This document shows positions 45,366 to 57,756 of a stretch of DNA of 64,000 nt, piece after piece. The stretch's first letter is position 1. Each line of letters begins with the position of its first letter. Source of the stretch: Bryoerythrophyllum caledonicum (taxonomy: Eukaryota; Streptophyta; Bryopsida; Pottiales; Pottiaceae); the NCBI GenBank assembly GCA_963971425.1, contig OZ020516.1, forward strand, positions 32,786,199-32,850,198. Reading direction: 5' to 3'. A program made the position numbers and the translations under genes. The notes below the pieces were generated by a model. The model saw nothing but the letters and a program-made list of their open reading frames with translations. It had not been told where the DNA came from and did not search any database.

Positions 45366-45861
45366 ACGGAAAAAATAAGGCTGCATTAAGCCTTGTCCTT
45401 TACAGGTTAAGAAAAATAAATTTAACCAATAATGTACCCATTCAATTTGGTTGACTTTACACGTTTGTCTGATCTCCTCATGCCTTAAGTGGTATGAATA
45501 GTGGTCACAGTTTGTTATAATATGATGCAGACTTGATAAATTCTGAATCTGGCTTCAAAATCCGTGCGGCCACCCGCGCTTGAAAGTTGGAAAGCTAACA
45601 AACAAGGAGATGCAATGAACAAGTCAGTCAAGTGCCTAAGCATCTACACAAGCAGGGACCACATGTGCAAGAATGTGTAAATTCCATACATCCTTCTGTG
45701 TATTTTGGTGGTAAAAGTCTAGATTGCAATGTCTGCCACATCATTGCGTGTTCAAGTGAAGAGATAGATGCTAGGCTAGAGCCTTGACTGCCTTTTTCTT
45801 TTAATACTGATGTGGTTCAATCACTGATATGAATTATTAATCCTTTTATTGCCTAAGTGGA

Positions 45862-45990
45862 CAATCATGTTCTGGGAGAATCTATGACAGTAGTAGATTA
45901 TGCACAACATCATGTACACAATGGGTACATTTCAATGCGACCCCGACCCCACTTCACATAAATCACTGTAGTTCATCAATGCATGCATGG
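45862..45990. mobile_element. D-family fragment
   Basis: GTAGATTATGCACAACATCA and GGTACATTTCAATGCGACCC match the middle of D elements; both ends are missing. Confidence 0.6.
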
Positions 45991-46135
45991 ATTGGAGATC
46001 CGAGATGTGTTGAAAAGCTCTCTCGGGGTTCCAAGTACATTCTTAGTACCACAACAACAACAAATAATTATGGTGAAAGTTACAACACCAAAAGCACAAA
46101 AATCAGCATTGCCACGGCCTCATAGGTGTTAGAGC

Positions 46136-46840
46136 ATAACCCCTAAAGAACCAACGTCCCCTCGGGGGGCATTTTGAGTTTGGGTAAGGTACCACGCTCT
46201 CAATTCTAGGCATTCTCTTCTGAGATTTTTTTGTTGAATGGACAACTTTTGATTAGCTTTGCGTAAACACAAATTTCGTAGAATTCCGACTTACGACTCA
46301 AAAGTTACAATTTATTTTCACTTACATATACAAATAGTGCAACAGTTCAGTGTGACAAATCACAAATATTGTCACTAAACTTTATTAACTTCTAAATTCA
46401 ATAGAAATTCTATTTTTTGTCCTTTTAAAAGAAAGAAAAAGTTATCTTGGAAAAGAAATTGAGATCTTTGCATTTACTGTACGGATTTGTGAATTTCAAA
46501 AATTTGAGAAGGATATGATATATGCAAAATATAAAGTGTATTGTTGATTCTCAGCACATAGTTGCATTGCATGATTTTTTAGGACATCTTCTACACCTCT
46601 TCTACTTCTAAAATTTGGTGCACATGTGCCTAACATGATCCTTTTCAAGTTAGCATCATAAATTCACGGCCCGTGGTGCAAAAAATTGCCATAGAAGGTG
46701 GTTGAAGTTTGTTGAAGGTGTTTAGTATGACCTCAAAAAGAGATTATGTCTCACTTCGAAGGCTGATATCTTTCAATCCGTGTGGCCAAACTTACCAAAA
46801 TTTTCATACAAAAATTCCAAATTATTGAGATGATTTAAGT
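46136..46840. mobile_element. Diverged B relative (H), right end not found
   Basis: Starts ATAACCCCTAAAGAACCAAC (decayed TTAA) and runs parallel to the B copy at 48144 through ACCTCTTCTACTTCTAAAAT and CTTTCAATCCGTGTGG. Divergence is high. Confidence 0.55.
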
Positions 46841-47490
46841 GTGTCTTTATTCACCTATTTTTTTTCCCAACTATTTTTTCCAAATTTAAGAATTTTTGTT
46901 TGTATGTATTTACCATTATTTCCTTAAATATTTTATGTATTTTCCATTATTTCATGAGAAAGAAAAATCATAGTTTGATAAGATGTTGTATATGTCTTTT
47001 GTTTGATATTGAACCACTTTATGATGCAAAATTGTTTGGACATGGTAGAATTGTTTATTATATCTAAAAATTAGTGGACAAATACCTACTGTTGTATGAT
47101 TTGCTATGGTGAAAAGTCGGCATGATTTTATTTCGTGAGGGTAGTAAAATATTTTTACCTTATAAAATCAAGGTGCAAAAACTACTTGATTTACCCCAAA
47201 TGCTATATTATTTTAATTTGTATGCCGTACCCTAGGGTTGGATTCCGCTATAAACATTTCAAAAAACATCATTTTTAACATAGTGAAAATATATATTTTT
47301 GAAGAACATTCTGTAATTAGAACTATGTCATGCTTCTTTTTTTAGACGTTAATAATAATTCGGCACAAGGGTGCCAAAACCGACCCTTGGGTACAGTAGT
47401 AAAGGCCATATTATCCCACATGCATTATATTTCTATAATACATGTCACACTACCTCAAAATGCTATATTACTCCGATTTGTTATCTAGGG
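46841..47490. other. AT-rich spacer
   Basis: A word AAATGCTATATTA followed by a GATTTGT/AATTTGTAT stretch repeats at 47202 and 47456. No gene or complete element seen. Confidence 0.45.
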
Positions 47491-47825
47491 CCAAGAGGAA
47501 ATGACCCCCTCATTGCCTCCTAAGGAGATGGAAGGGGATGAATGAGGTCATTTCCTCTTCATTCCGTTCTCTATTCTTGTAGCCATATTCCCTTGCCCGT
47601 TCCCATAGCCCCGTAAAATGCTAAATTCTAAACGTTACTAGTAAGTCCTAAATTCTAAACTTCACTAATAACTCCAAAACCCTAAGACCTATAACCCAAA
47701 ACCAAACAAGATCTAAACCGTGATCCTAAACCCTAAACATAGACATTGGAGCAACGAAGAGGAAGATGACCCCATCCATCCCCTTCCTTTTCTTTGAGAG
47801 GCAACGAGGAGGTCATCTCCCTTGG
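47491..47825. mobile_element. MITE with long GGTCATCTCC-type inverted ends
   Basis: CCAAGAGGAAATGACCCCCT at the left faces GAGGTCATCTCCCTTGG at the right; the arms are about 50 bases with mismatches. The middle has CCCTAAATTCTAAAC-like words resembling degenerate telomere sequence. Superfamily not assigned. Confidence 0.6.
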
Positions 47826-48143
47826 CTATTCATCTAATAGTATCAAACAAGAACCTATAGTTGGGTAGTATTAATCCTTTGAAGACCAGAGGTCCATAGG
47901 TGGTGGAACAATAGTTCATATCCATTTGATCAGCGATCTAATTTAAGTTCCTTGAATCCTTGCGCTTCCAACAAATGTAGAGAGAATGTGCGCCGAAGTG
48001 TGAGGGGCAAACTATAGTGATGTTTGTAGTGTCTACTCACAATGAAATTTATCCACTTTATAGATGAGTACTCACTATAGTAACGAGTTGCAGTGAAATG
48101 TACCCGCTTATGTCATCTCCCGGCCTCGTGGCAAGTGTCGTCC
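47826..48143. other. Spacer
   Basis: No feature recognised. Confidence 0.5.
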
Positions 48144-49097
48144 TTAACCCCTAGAGGACCAAGTGTCCAAAAAGGTCCATTTTGAAAGTTCGGTCAGGTT
48201 CCTATGGTGTCAATTTCCAACATTCTTCTTTGAAATTTTTACTATAGAAAGACATTACCAAGACCTTAGTGGGAAAACAATTTTTTCCTAAATTGGACAT
48301 TTGATGAAAAAGTTATAGGGTTTTGAATTTTAAATGGGGAGGGCGGGCACCTTGGGCACCTCCAAAAACTTTTGATAGGACACTCTATTGAAAGTGAGAT
48401 TTTCAGTACTTGCAAGTAGTATTATTTCCCTTCATGTTGTCAAAAAAAAATTCTTGTCTTTCGTGAAAAATAGCATACCAACCCAAGTCAAACATTGTCA
48501 CACATTGTCACTCATTGTCGGGCAAGGTACCAAAAAAACTTCTTCTTTTCCACATAAAACCTAGAGATCTTCATATTTTTCACTTTTAATTTTTTCCACA
48601 TCAATATGTAATGTAAACCTTCATATTAACCATTCGGATTATCAATCGAAAACATATTAAGTTCCAAAAAAATTAAAGTGTGAATTAACAAATTTCGAGC
48701 CTCCACTCCTTGCACACTTGTTTTGAATATGCTACACCCGGTCTCTACCTCTAAAAATTGGTGTGTAAGGAGCTAACATCATGCTTAACAAGATGGTAAT
48801 AGATTTAGACCTTGTGTAGTGAAATTTTTTGACACCAAGTGAAGTCAAAGTCTGCTGATCCACTAAACGCAGGGAAGAAAATGAACCATTTGCTTGACTT
48901 CAAACACTATAATCTTTCAATCCGTGCGGTCAAAGTTTATGAAATTTTGTACATGTATTAATTAATAGGCCTTTATTGAGATCCTACGGTCAAAACTAAA
49001 AATCAAAGTTTTTGTTACCCTCTTTATTCATTGCACTAGAATCCATTAATTTTGAAGTGTTTTTGGTGTAAAACTGTCTTGGTACCTTAGGGGTTAA
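48144..49097. mobile_element. B-family TTAA element, copy 4 (954 bases, opposite orientation)
   Basis: Starts TTAACCCCTAGAGGACCAAG and ends CTTGGTACCTTAGGGGTTAA, an inverted repeat of about 20 bases. The body is the reverse complement of copies 2 and 3. No reading frame. Confidence 0.9.
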
Positions 49098-49731
49098 AGA
49101 GTTTAACAAGAACCTACAGTTACGAGTGGAAGAAGATTATTGTTTGTGAATGCTTATTAATGACACTAAAACCAATTCTTTTAAGGCATAATCTTGTTCC
49201 TTTAGGAGTATATCACAGAATGCTAACACGTCAAATGAAGAAATTTTGAACTTGACAATTTAAAAATCTATTGGAAGCACTATTGTATTACTACTCCTAT
49301 AAATGTTTCAATGCTATTGTATACGTCTAAAAACACACTTCTGCTTTCAGTCATGTAACTGCAATAAAAGATCAGACGTGTGGATCAAGGTTCAAGACAA
49401 GTTCCTGTTGGGGGGGCATTTGTAATTCCAAATGTACATTCCAAATTTATGTACTTAACTTGGTCAGCAAGTACTTGTTCAACCCGATGAGTTGATCAAG
49501 GCAATTGGTCGAATGCAAACTTGAGTGCAAAGCCTCAAGTACAACCAGGTCTTGTGCCAAAAACAATAAAAAAAAACTTACAACCAGGTGCTCATGTGAA
49601 TATGTTCTGAATGGACTACTCAAAGTCAGACTTAGACCCTTTACAGCCTACTGGGGTAGTGCACCAGGGGTAAGATCTTTCTTTTCGAGATTATGATTAT
49701 ATATATAAGCACGTAACCCCACACATTTGGA

Positions 49732-49849
49732 TTAAGTCCTAAAGGAGAAGAGTGTAATCTACGGTTACATTCTCAACAAGCTCATCCTTGTAGTTTTTGA
49801 TCAATGGAATAGTGATTCCTCTAAATTGCCTTGGTCATTTAGGGGTTAA
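49732..49849. mobile_element. Short TTAA element (118 bases)
   Basis: Starts TTAAGTCCTAAAGGAGAAGA and ends CCTTGGTCATTTAGGGGTTAA. The right half (AATGGAATAGTGATTCCTCT) matches the pair at 37566-38063. Confidence 0.75.
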
Positions 49850-50224
49850 TGGAATAAATTATGAAAAAAAGACGTCCTTATATTTAAAAAGTGGAAAACG
49901 TAGCTTTTGAAAGTGTAGTACTTCCAAAATCGTTTGAATCTGCAAGTGTAGATCCATGTCGTCCCTGATAGGCAAGGGTAGTCCTCCAACGAAGAAAATG
50001 TATGTGAAAGCAAAAATCAAATTACTTCACAAAGTTACATCACTATTGGAAAGTTAGATGGAAAACTATCTACAATCATCAAAGCACTTTATTGTAGACA
50101 ACATTGCGCATGGGGCATCACATCTTTTGTCAACTTTATCCAATCATCTTTCTCAAGGCACAAAAAGATTTTGGGAGCCGTCACTTGCAAAACTGCAACA
50201 CAAAATTGCCCATGCAACAAAATG
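49850..50224. repeat. Spacer containing a repeat shared with 61.8 kb
   Basis: 49849-49930 (TTATATTTAAAAAGTGGAAA, GTAGCTTTTGAAAGTGTA) is a diverged copy of 61825-61915. Ends unknown. Confidence 0.55.
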
Positions 50225-50470
50225 TCCTTAGGCATACGTTAATCTAAGCAAGTGTTTGTGCCTTTGACTTGTTGATAGTTATGGCGTGTGCGTTGCAAAC
50301 CAGAAACTACATGCGGCATATCAAAAAAGGAAGTCCGGCATTCTCATTAACCCAAGAAATATATTGTATGAATGTGCATACCCTGCACGATCACATGTAA
50401 CAACTTCCGCCTCAATCACTAGGGCCAATCAACGGCATACAATGAGTCTAGTGCCATTATAAAAGGTAGA
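50225..50470 (-). pseudogene. Helitron helicase C-terminal fragment
   Basis: Minus-strand reading gives GTRLIVCR, VIEAEVVTCDRAGYAHSYNI, then, after a shift, HAITINKS-like coding (TPCHNYQQVK region at 50262-50293). These are the consecutive blocks before the end of Helitron PIF1 helicases. Short and broken. Confidence 0.7.
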
Positions 50471-50715
50471 GGCACTCAATTCCGATTGGCGACCCAATTA
50501 CGATCGGTAGAGTATGCATGGCATGGTGTTTGAAGATGGTAAATGCATGAATTGGTGTATGAAGCAACCCAAAACTAATAACTCGAAATCTGAAAACCCT
50601 AGTCATTATTGGCATTGGATCATGAAGTGTGCAATTTTGGGTTGCTCCATCTCAATTGAATTCTCATTGGTGGCCCTGCCTCGAAAGTTGAAGAAGGTCG
50701 ACAGGCATTGGGTAC

Positions 50716-53700
50716 TGTGGGAATCCGTTTCCACAAGGTTTTGGATATAGCCTTGAAATCCGGTAAACAAAAGGGGAAATTCAAAAAAATTAGCTAATAG
50801 AGTAGTGCAGAATAGTACAACAAGGTAGAAATAAGGAATAAGGATTATGGGCCTAACCGGAATCATTAAACAGTGTTATATTAAGCACTTTTCCCGAAAC
50901 CGAACGTCCGGAGCATCTGGAGAATGTCCAGAATATTCCGAATGACATTTGGAATCCGGAAACGACATCATGAGCCCGACATCATTGATGGAAATCCGTA
51001 CGGCGTGTCATATATAAAAAGGGGTCAGAAAAAAAAGGAGTCGCCATTCTTCTTTGTCGCCTTCTGCTTTCTCTTTTTTTCTCTCTCTCTTTCTTCTTCC
51101 CAACCGTCCGTCTTCTGTTTTATTTAGTCCGAAAGTATTCCGGTAGCTAAGAGCTTTTGTGAGGACAGTGCATGCAGGTATCAGAGATGATTATGAGCAG
51201 CTAGTCCGGCATTATGGCACGAGCAGGAGATCGCGTTGCCAGGAAGTTGAAGACCTCTAGTGCCACCGCCGGAGCTCCCACCATACACAAGGTGATGCCG
51301 GCCTACCTAGCACACGAGGAGGACATCAAGGTCTTGGTCAACTACTTGGAGATTATGAGGTGCGTCGGCCTAATGCATGTGGCTTGGGGAATCAAGGATG
51401 AGGACCTCGTCACAGAACTAATGGATACTCTGGACAACCAGTTTGACGGCAGCCTCAGAGCACATTCGGAGCACTACGTTGAGCCATAATGGCAACGGAC
51501 CTATGACTTCCGGGACGGGGAAGTAAAGCTAGCGGAGAGAAGAGATGAACTCCTAGAGAGAGAATTCTTGCAAAACGCCTACCGAAGGATGGCTACAGCG
51601 CGAACGACCTCCGTGACTCCCATGCCCGGCTAGTAGTAGGGTTTCTAAACCTCATTTTTCATCCGGAGAAGTCGAAGAGGGTGGTCTCCAAATGGGCTAT
51701 ACGTTTCTAGGCGCCATGATGGGGAAACTCTCAGTTGATTAGGCTGCTCAAATAAATGATCTGGTCAACCGGATGATCAAGAACCTCCGGAAAGGGAAGA
51801 AGGCCGGAACACCGCTGCCCTTATACTTGACGCATTTATAGGCCAAAGATGCGGTCCTCACCCCAATGGAACAAGACGTTTACAAGGAGCTCTTGAACAT
51901 TCAGGAGTACAGAGGACCGGAAGTCGAGTCCGGAGAAGATCTCGACACACCCGACTTTCCTCCTCTCCCGCAAGCCGCCAACACCTGGAAGAGCAGCAGG
52001 TCATTGACCAAGGAGCCGGAGCCGGAGCCGGAACGTACCAATCCAAGTCAACCGGAAGAGGAGCAGACCGACACAAATCAGGGGCTTCCGGCAACAGCAA
52101 CCACCTGGGTACCTCCGGCTCAGCTTCAGGAACTCAACGGACATCCCGGAATAGATTTCATAGAGTTATTGACTCATGCGGCGCACTAGGCTGCCCTAAT
52201 GAATTAGACAAACGTGGACGGCGTCCAGATCATCAAGGAGGTCTTGCTCAAAATGGGAGTCGAGGAGATTGCAGACATCTTCCCACGGGTATAGGAGCTT
52301 CAGACTAATGAGATCCGGATGAAGGTGTTTGAGGACCAGTAGGCTTTGCTCATCTGGGACCGGGCAAGACTCCAGGAGCACCTCGATGAGATGAAGGCAA
52401 CCTTGGCAGCGGCGCATGTAGCTCAAAATGAGGCCGAGGAGCGGGAAAACTCCTCTGTCCGGGCGTTACCGGAAGTTCGGACGGCTCTCATATTTCCGGT
52501 TGAAACGGTCAACTAGAGCTTCCTCTTTACGGAAGTTCTAGAGAAGGAGGGAAAGGTCAACCCTGGACAGATATCTAGTTCCTCCTCGATCACGGCCGGA
52601 AGATGGAACGGCCTTGGGTGCGAATGTAGGAGCTAGTGGGGAACCTGCTCTGCAAGGACCAGCGACTTGGGGAACCCAGACTCGTGAAGATCTAACCACT
52701 CCGGTAAGAATCCCCACCATTCTAGAGGTGACAGAGTCATCCGGAAATTCAGGTAGTTCCGGGTAGCAACATGGGACGTTGGCAACTCCCAATCTTGCCT
52801 CCCCCATGAGCTAGAGCAAGTGTCTCTTCCCAGCACGGAAACGCTCAAGACCTGGAAAAATGTGCTTCCGAAGGGACTTTCGCAAGAGACTCCTCCGATC
52901 TTCCGGCTCTCCTCGACATCACCCCTTGACGTTCGCCGGCGGTCCACTTCACCGGTAATAGCGCAGCCCATGGAAGAAACCCCCAGCCCAAGCGGAAGTT
53001 TTTGGGACCGGATTGGAAGGCAGATCAGAGCAATCGGAGAATTGGCATCAACAGATGTGCAGTCTCCGGATGAGCTACTGGCACAAGCTTCCGGATCCAG
53101 TCGAAGCAACCATAGTCGGCCGGAACGGAGATAGAGGAGTCTCTTAGGCGAAGGTGTCTAGGCTCAAGGGTGTTCAGAACACCCCCTAGTTAGACTTGGG
53201 CTTAGAGTTAGGAAATTTTGTGCACTCTTTAGATTTAAATTGCGATAAATCCAGATCTCAGATCCAAAATTTTTGGATCTGAGCCAGGAATTATCGAACA
53301 TCTGGAAGTTGAATTCTAGGACCTTTTGACTATCAAGATAAGATTTTTTGGATAATTTGCAGATAAGGTAGAACTAAAATTAGGATTTTAGCTTGTTTTT
53401 AATAGATGAGTTTTAGGAAACTCATCATCTTGTTTTTTTCACTAAAAACGTTTTCAACCTCTCACTATGTTGGCTATCTAAACCTTGTGGGGTTGAGTGT
53501 TTTCTTGTGAGGAACAAATCTATTGTCGATGGTAGTGTGGTGATTATGATCTTTTGCAGTGAGCGTTATTGTGGTTGTACTTGAGGTAACCGGTTAGGAC
53601 TTGCATCGGGAGAGCGCCCAGAAGAGTTGGAGAAGAGATTAGGGAGAGCCCTAATACTCTCTGGGGTCTGGAAGTAGCCAAGAGGGGAAGAGACGTATTG

Positions 53701-54370
53701 CAGAGGTGTGCTTGGTAGTCTCTGGGGCACGGAAACTCTGTGTGAACCCGGATTCCGGTTGAGGCCGGAATCTACCCCGGAACTAGGGAAAAAGCCTGAT
53801 GTGTATGTCTAGAAGGAGTCCACTTTGCAAACCGTAAAACTCACTCGGTAGAATCACCTAATACTCGCCGGAGTGTCGTTGTAGTCTAGACTGTCCTCTG
53901 CGTGACCGCGTCTGGATAGCCATCCGGATGTCGTGAGAGAGTTGGCTCAGCAGCAACAATCATCCACTCGTTAGCGGAATAAGAAGAGTGGATGTCCAGC
54001 CACTTTAAGTTACAGGGCAGTTGGGAATCCGGCCACTTACACAAACATGATGAGTGGCCTTTTTGTCACTCGTTTAAACTCTCCGGAAGACTCTCTGAGA
54101 AGAAATAGAGATAAATAAAACTCCCGTTCAGTTGTCCAAAAACTAGTTCTAGCAACTATTGTAAGACGTCCAGACTCTGGAAGGATCCGGAGATGAGCAA
54201 AAGAATGAATACGAAATCTAACTTGTGGAGTAGCGTTTGGTAGTTTTAGTAGTATATTCAAAAAAGAACAATAGGTCTCTATGGGAACGAATCCGAAGTG
54301 GTTTACTTTGGAAGCTTTTAATGGCAATTGAGTGCCTTCTGGAGGCATACTGACTCGACGACTTGCAACA
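50716..54370 (+). mobile_element. K element, copy 1: 3.66-kb TG...CA element of unknown class
   Basis: The left end TGTGGGAATCCGTTTCCACA and right end GACTTGCAACA are shared with the copy at 57757-61356, while the flanks beyond them are unrelated. The 5-base flanks are GGTAC and AGTAC (4 of 5). A TATA box (TATATAAAAAG, 51011) precedes a pyrimidine-rich leader. At 51178 GGTATCAGAG matches 10 bases of the plant initiator-tRNA primer-binding site and follows TGCA. No matching LTR is seen at the right end. One broken coding region is inside. Confidence 0.65.
51214..53134 (+). pseudogene. K-element protein, copy 1 (broken)
   Basis: From the ATG at 51214 the frame runs MARAGDRVARKLKTSSATAG ... LDNQFDGSLRAHSEHYVEP, then a TAA stop. 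Further colinear pieces follow: SKWAIRFLGAMMGKLSVD, RKGKKAGTPLPLYLTHL, MEQDVYKELLNIQEYRGPEV and a Pro/Glu-rich linker. After these come a coiled-coil region with several TAG codons and a Ser/Pro-rich tail to 53134. Several of the stops could be single C-to-T changes (CAG to TAG). Not recognised; the SKW...GTPLPLYLTHL block faintly resembles 'putative plant transposon protein' domains found in some LTR elements. Confidence 0.6.
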
Positions 54371-54628
54371 AGTACCTTCCATGAGTTGGTTATCCATGGC
54401 ATGTCTTCTTCCTTTTACTCACTCTCATTTACTGGCATTGGGCAAAGGAGGGCACCAAACTCTACACTTTGATTATGGGCTCCGGTGGTTTTTGGGCTTT
54501 CAAATTCTATATCAATTCCAAATCGTTATGATTAAATTTGAAAAATATTCGTTGAGTTTCATTTTTAATTCCGCATCTTTTTATATAAATGTTTTTGACA
54601 TACAATGTCATTTGAGTCCCCAACTGGC

Positions 54629-54989
54629 TTAACCCTTAAACGTCAGAGCCAGCCCGAGGGGCTTGGTTTCTACAGAATCTTCTCTGTAGCTCTTCCTATA
54701 CTCAACTTTTCACTTATTTTTTTATATCATTCTAATCACCTTCTTTTGATGCATTCACAAAGTGAAATTTTACAATTCAAATCACAATTTGTATGAGTGA
54801 TTTGTGCTTTGAAAGGATTGTGGTAGGTAGGTTGATAACGTTTAGGAGGTTGCAAGCTCATCATTGATTGGTTTATTCATGATGCCCAAGTTCAAAAAGT
54901 GCACTATTCATTGATGTCCAAGTACAGAAGATGCCGTGATCTAATTTCGGGCTGCCCGCCCAGGCCATGAATTGTCATTTAAGGGTTAA
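54629..54989. mobile_element. J-family TTAA element (361 bases)
   Basis: Starts TTAACCCTTAAACGTCAGAG and ends TTGTCATTTAAGGGTTAA; the ends are inverted repeats of about 16 bases. Non-coding. Confidence 0.85.
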
Positions 54990-55059
54990 GTGATCGGAAT
55001 TGGGTGCCTCTACCTTACTCTATTTGATGCGTCCACATTACAGAGAAGCATCACCGTTG

Positions 55060-56720
55060 TGCCAACTTTGAGCGTAAGCTTATGAGGTGCCATCTGCTCA
55101 CTTTGAGCATATTCAAAAACGTGTTTAATGTCAAGTTGGCACCACCTTCACCGTTCACCTTGTCAGCACTCAATAAAACTTAAGTTGCCCTAGGCACCAT
55201 GTCAAGCACAACAACATTGTTTTCTGCCATATCATCATTGCGTGCCTCAAGAAAAGCGGAATTGCTAAAAAAATCCCTTCTGCCACGGTCAATCACAATT
55301 TGGGTTGAATTTTGTCAATCAGACCCTTTATGTCTCCGAAAGGAAAATTATATTTGGCGGACAACAAACATAATATTTCTCAACAATGTTCTTGCCTTCT
55401 CCAAGCGCAGAATCCAATCTACAAACATTTAATTTCCAAAGTCAGCAAAGCGTTCAGGAGGCTACAACGAAAAGCATATTTTGGTTGAAGGTGCAAGCTC
55501 CAATGTGATTCTATAGTTAAGACTCCTTCATTAATGTTGCAACAATGTTTGCTTCCAAGCTCTTTGAAACAACAAGCAGAATCTACTTGAAACCGGCGGA
55601 CATTACAAAATAGGTTTCTCTAAAGGTCATATACTACCTAGTTATATTGCGAAGCATATAGTCAACAACTTCAAAATCAAACTTGTTGACCATAGACGAC
55701 TCGTCCTACAATATAAGCTTCGTGGGCCATATCATTTCCGTCAAATCACTTTATTTACAGATGTATACTAAGTCAAGTCCAATTCAATCAAAATTTAAAA
55801 TCTTGAATGAGCGGTCATGCCTTTGTATAGCAACAATGCGGCAATTCTGGACGGGCAACTCCCAACGCAATCTGGTATTGCCCTTGCATTGACTTCATGA
55901 TGAAATTATCCAAATACGCCTTCCAAGTACCACCAAATTGATTAACAAAATAATACTTGTTGGAGACACCAAACGGGCTTGATTGCATGATTTTTTTGTA
56001 AATGTCATAATATCCATTGTTGTGGAGATGTTATACCTTTGTCAATCTTGAGATCGCAAAGCCAATGGACAAAGTTCCGGTCCACTACCGAATGCGCTTT
56101 CAAATGTTGTTGAATACTTTTTAAAAGTTGAATGTAAGGATAATGCTTTGATAACATGTTTTAGAGCGACTCCATTATATTATAATCCAAACTTTTTAAA
56201 GTTTTTAATTATTAATTTAGAGCAGCATGCTTATCCGCAAAATACAACTGTGAAAACTTGCCCATTCTATAATACAACTCGCCTTAAATTCAGAAGGTGT
56301 AGTTTTCATTTAGGCATTATGCTGATCAATATTGTCCCCTAGAGATGTGAACGCCAAAACTTTGTTGTACGCTTGGAAGGATTTTTTAAAACTCTTTGTT
56401 TCTCGTATGTCTCTTTGGCAGCAAGCCTGGCAAGGGATCAAGAAGGGCCATCAACTGATGTAAATGGTTAATAGTAGGTTGGCCTTTGTTAAGCTCCTTT
56501 AAACCATGCGCTCCTCCAACCAATGCAAAGCGTGACACATGCCGCAATAAATATTCATTTGCTGAGATACATATTGAATGTTGCCATCTACACCATCAAC
56601 AATACGACGTGCCAATGACAAATGTGTCTGACAATCATGCCGCACAACGATTGGTGTATGGCATGTGGACATTGATTATTTTCCAGATGCACCAGTCAAT
56701 TGTCAATCGGATGTTTTGCT
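55060..56720 (-). pseudogene. Second decayed Helitron
   Basis: Minus-strand blocks in order: near 56560-56502 NIYCGMCHALHWLEERMV, the cysteine motif preceding Rep in Helitrons; near 55710-55690 a Walker B-like DESSMV followed by FEVVDYMLRNITR; at 55620-55560 FVMSAGFK*ILLVVSKSLEA; then a VNGEGGANLTLNTFLN stretch near 55160. Heavy decay with many stops. The Rep catalytic core is not visible and the helicase C-terminus is absent, though the 50.2-kb fragment carries that part. Confidence 0.75.
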
Positions 56721-57756
56721 TGTCTTCTTCAGGGTGTTGCATTGTTTGGTCCACGTTCCATGTCTATATGTTTAGCACTTAGTTCTTGCGAGCTCATTTC
56801 TCCGACTTTGAAAACTTTCTATATAAACAGTAGACAGGTGAGCTCTCAAAAGGCCTATAGGTGGAGTGGAGGAAAAACAGACTCAGATTTATGTTCTAGA
56901 ACTTGTAACACAATGCAATTATAACATATGTCGACTTGACAATTTTAATTTTTGCACTATTGACCATATTTTTCTATTAATCACATCATATCATTTTATG
57001 TAATATTGTTGTGATATCATCACATACATCATATCTTGATAAGGTGTGAGAACTAAGGTGGTAATAACAAAATGGTGTCTTTCCAAGTTTTTTTAAAAAT
57101 TTATCTTCTTTGTATAACAACAATTTGCGCCTTCAGATATGCGTTTGTCTTGCCATTGTGGTGTGTTTGTAACATCCGATAAACTTGACATGGAGTCGGC
57201 ATTCTAGGGTTTGAGCGTAGAGTGGAGGAGATTAGGTTTGCATTCAATAATTGATACTGAGAAAAGAGGTTATAGTTCCTTCCATCTTTGCTTAAGTTTA
57301 TGTATGACTCCATTGTTGGTATTCTTCTCCTCTTTTATATAATATGGAGATATTGTTAGGTAGGACTTTTCTTCTTTAACTCTAAACGCTATAGTGTACC
57401 TTTTCCATCTTGCCAATTGTAAAAGGGAGTCTCGCTAATACTTGGCCTCTTCATCCCTGATGGCAAGGCCGACCATGCGAGTCTTCAAGCAACACCTTTT
57501 TGTGTTGCTCTTAGGTGCAATTTATTGCTGCAAATGTGGGGTTGTTCTTTTTGAGAGCTACCACAATAGGCTATCATGCGCCACTTGTGTCTGGCTGTTA
57601 CTTTTTTGGTGGGTTTGATTTTGAATGATTGTTTTATTGATTATGAGAGAGATCTACTCTTAAGCTGTGAGTCTTTTTCTCTCGGTAGATCAAATGTGAG
57701 GTGCAGATTATTGATCAGGAAGAGGACACAAAGATACTGAATTTGCTTAAGTTTTG
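56721..57756. other. Spacer, nothing recognised
   Basis: AT-rich, short frames only. Confidence 0.5.

Larger units (their letters stand above)
43405..45410. mobile_element. C-family TTAA element carrying a nested B element
   Basis: Starts TTAACCCGTAAAGGACCATT and ends CCTTGTCCTTTACAGGTTAA. Without the nested 43672-44619 insert it is about 1.06 kb. Its left half matches 38667-39184. The right part has CAATCCGCATGGTCAAATTT, a word also found in B and H elements. Confidence 0.85.

Noticed and set aside
47690..47745. CCCTAAAC words as interstitial telomere
   Set aside because: Only about two perfect units occur among degenerate CTAAATTCTAAAC words within a MITE; too little for a telomere claim.
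51178..51188. GGTATCAGAG as proof of an LTR retrotransposon
   Set aside because: Only 10 matching bases, not kept in copy 2, and no second LTR is present, so it is reported as a hint within the K-element finding only.
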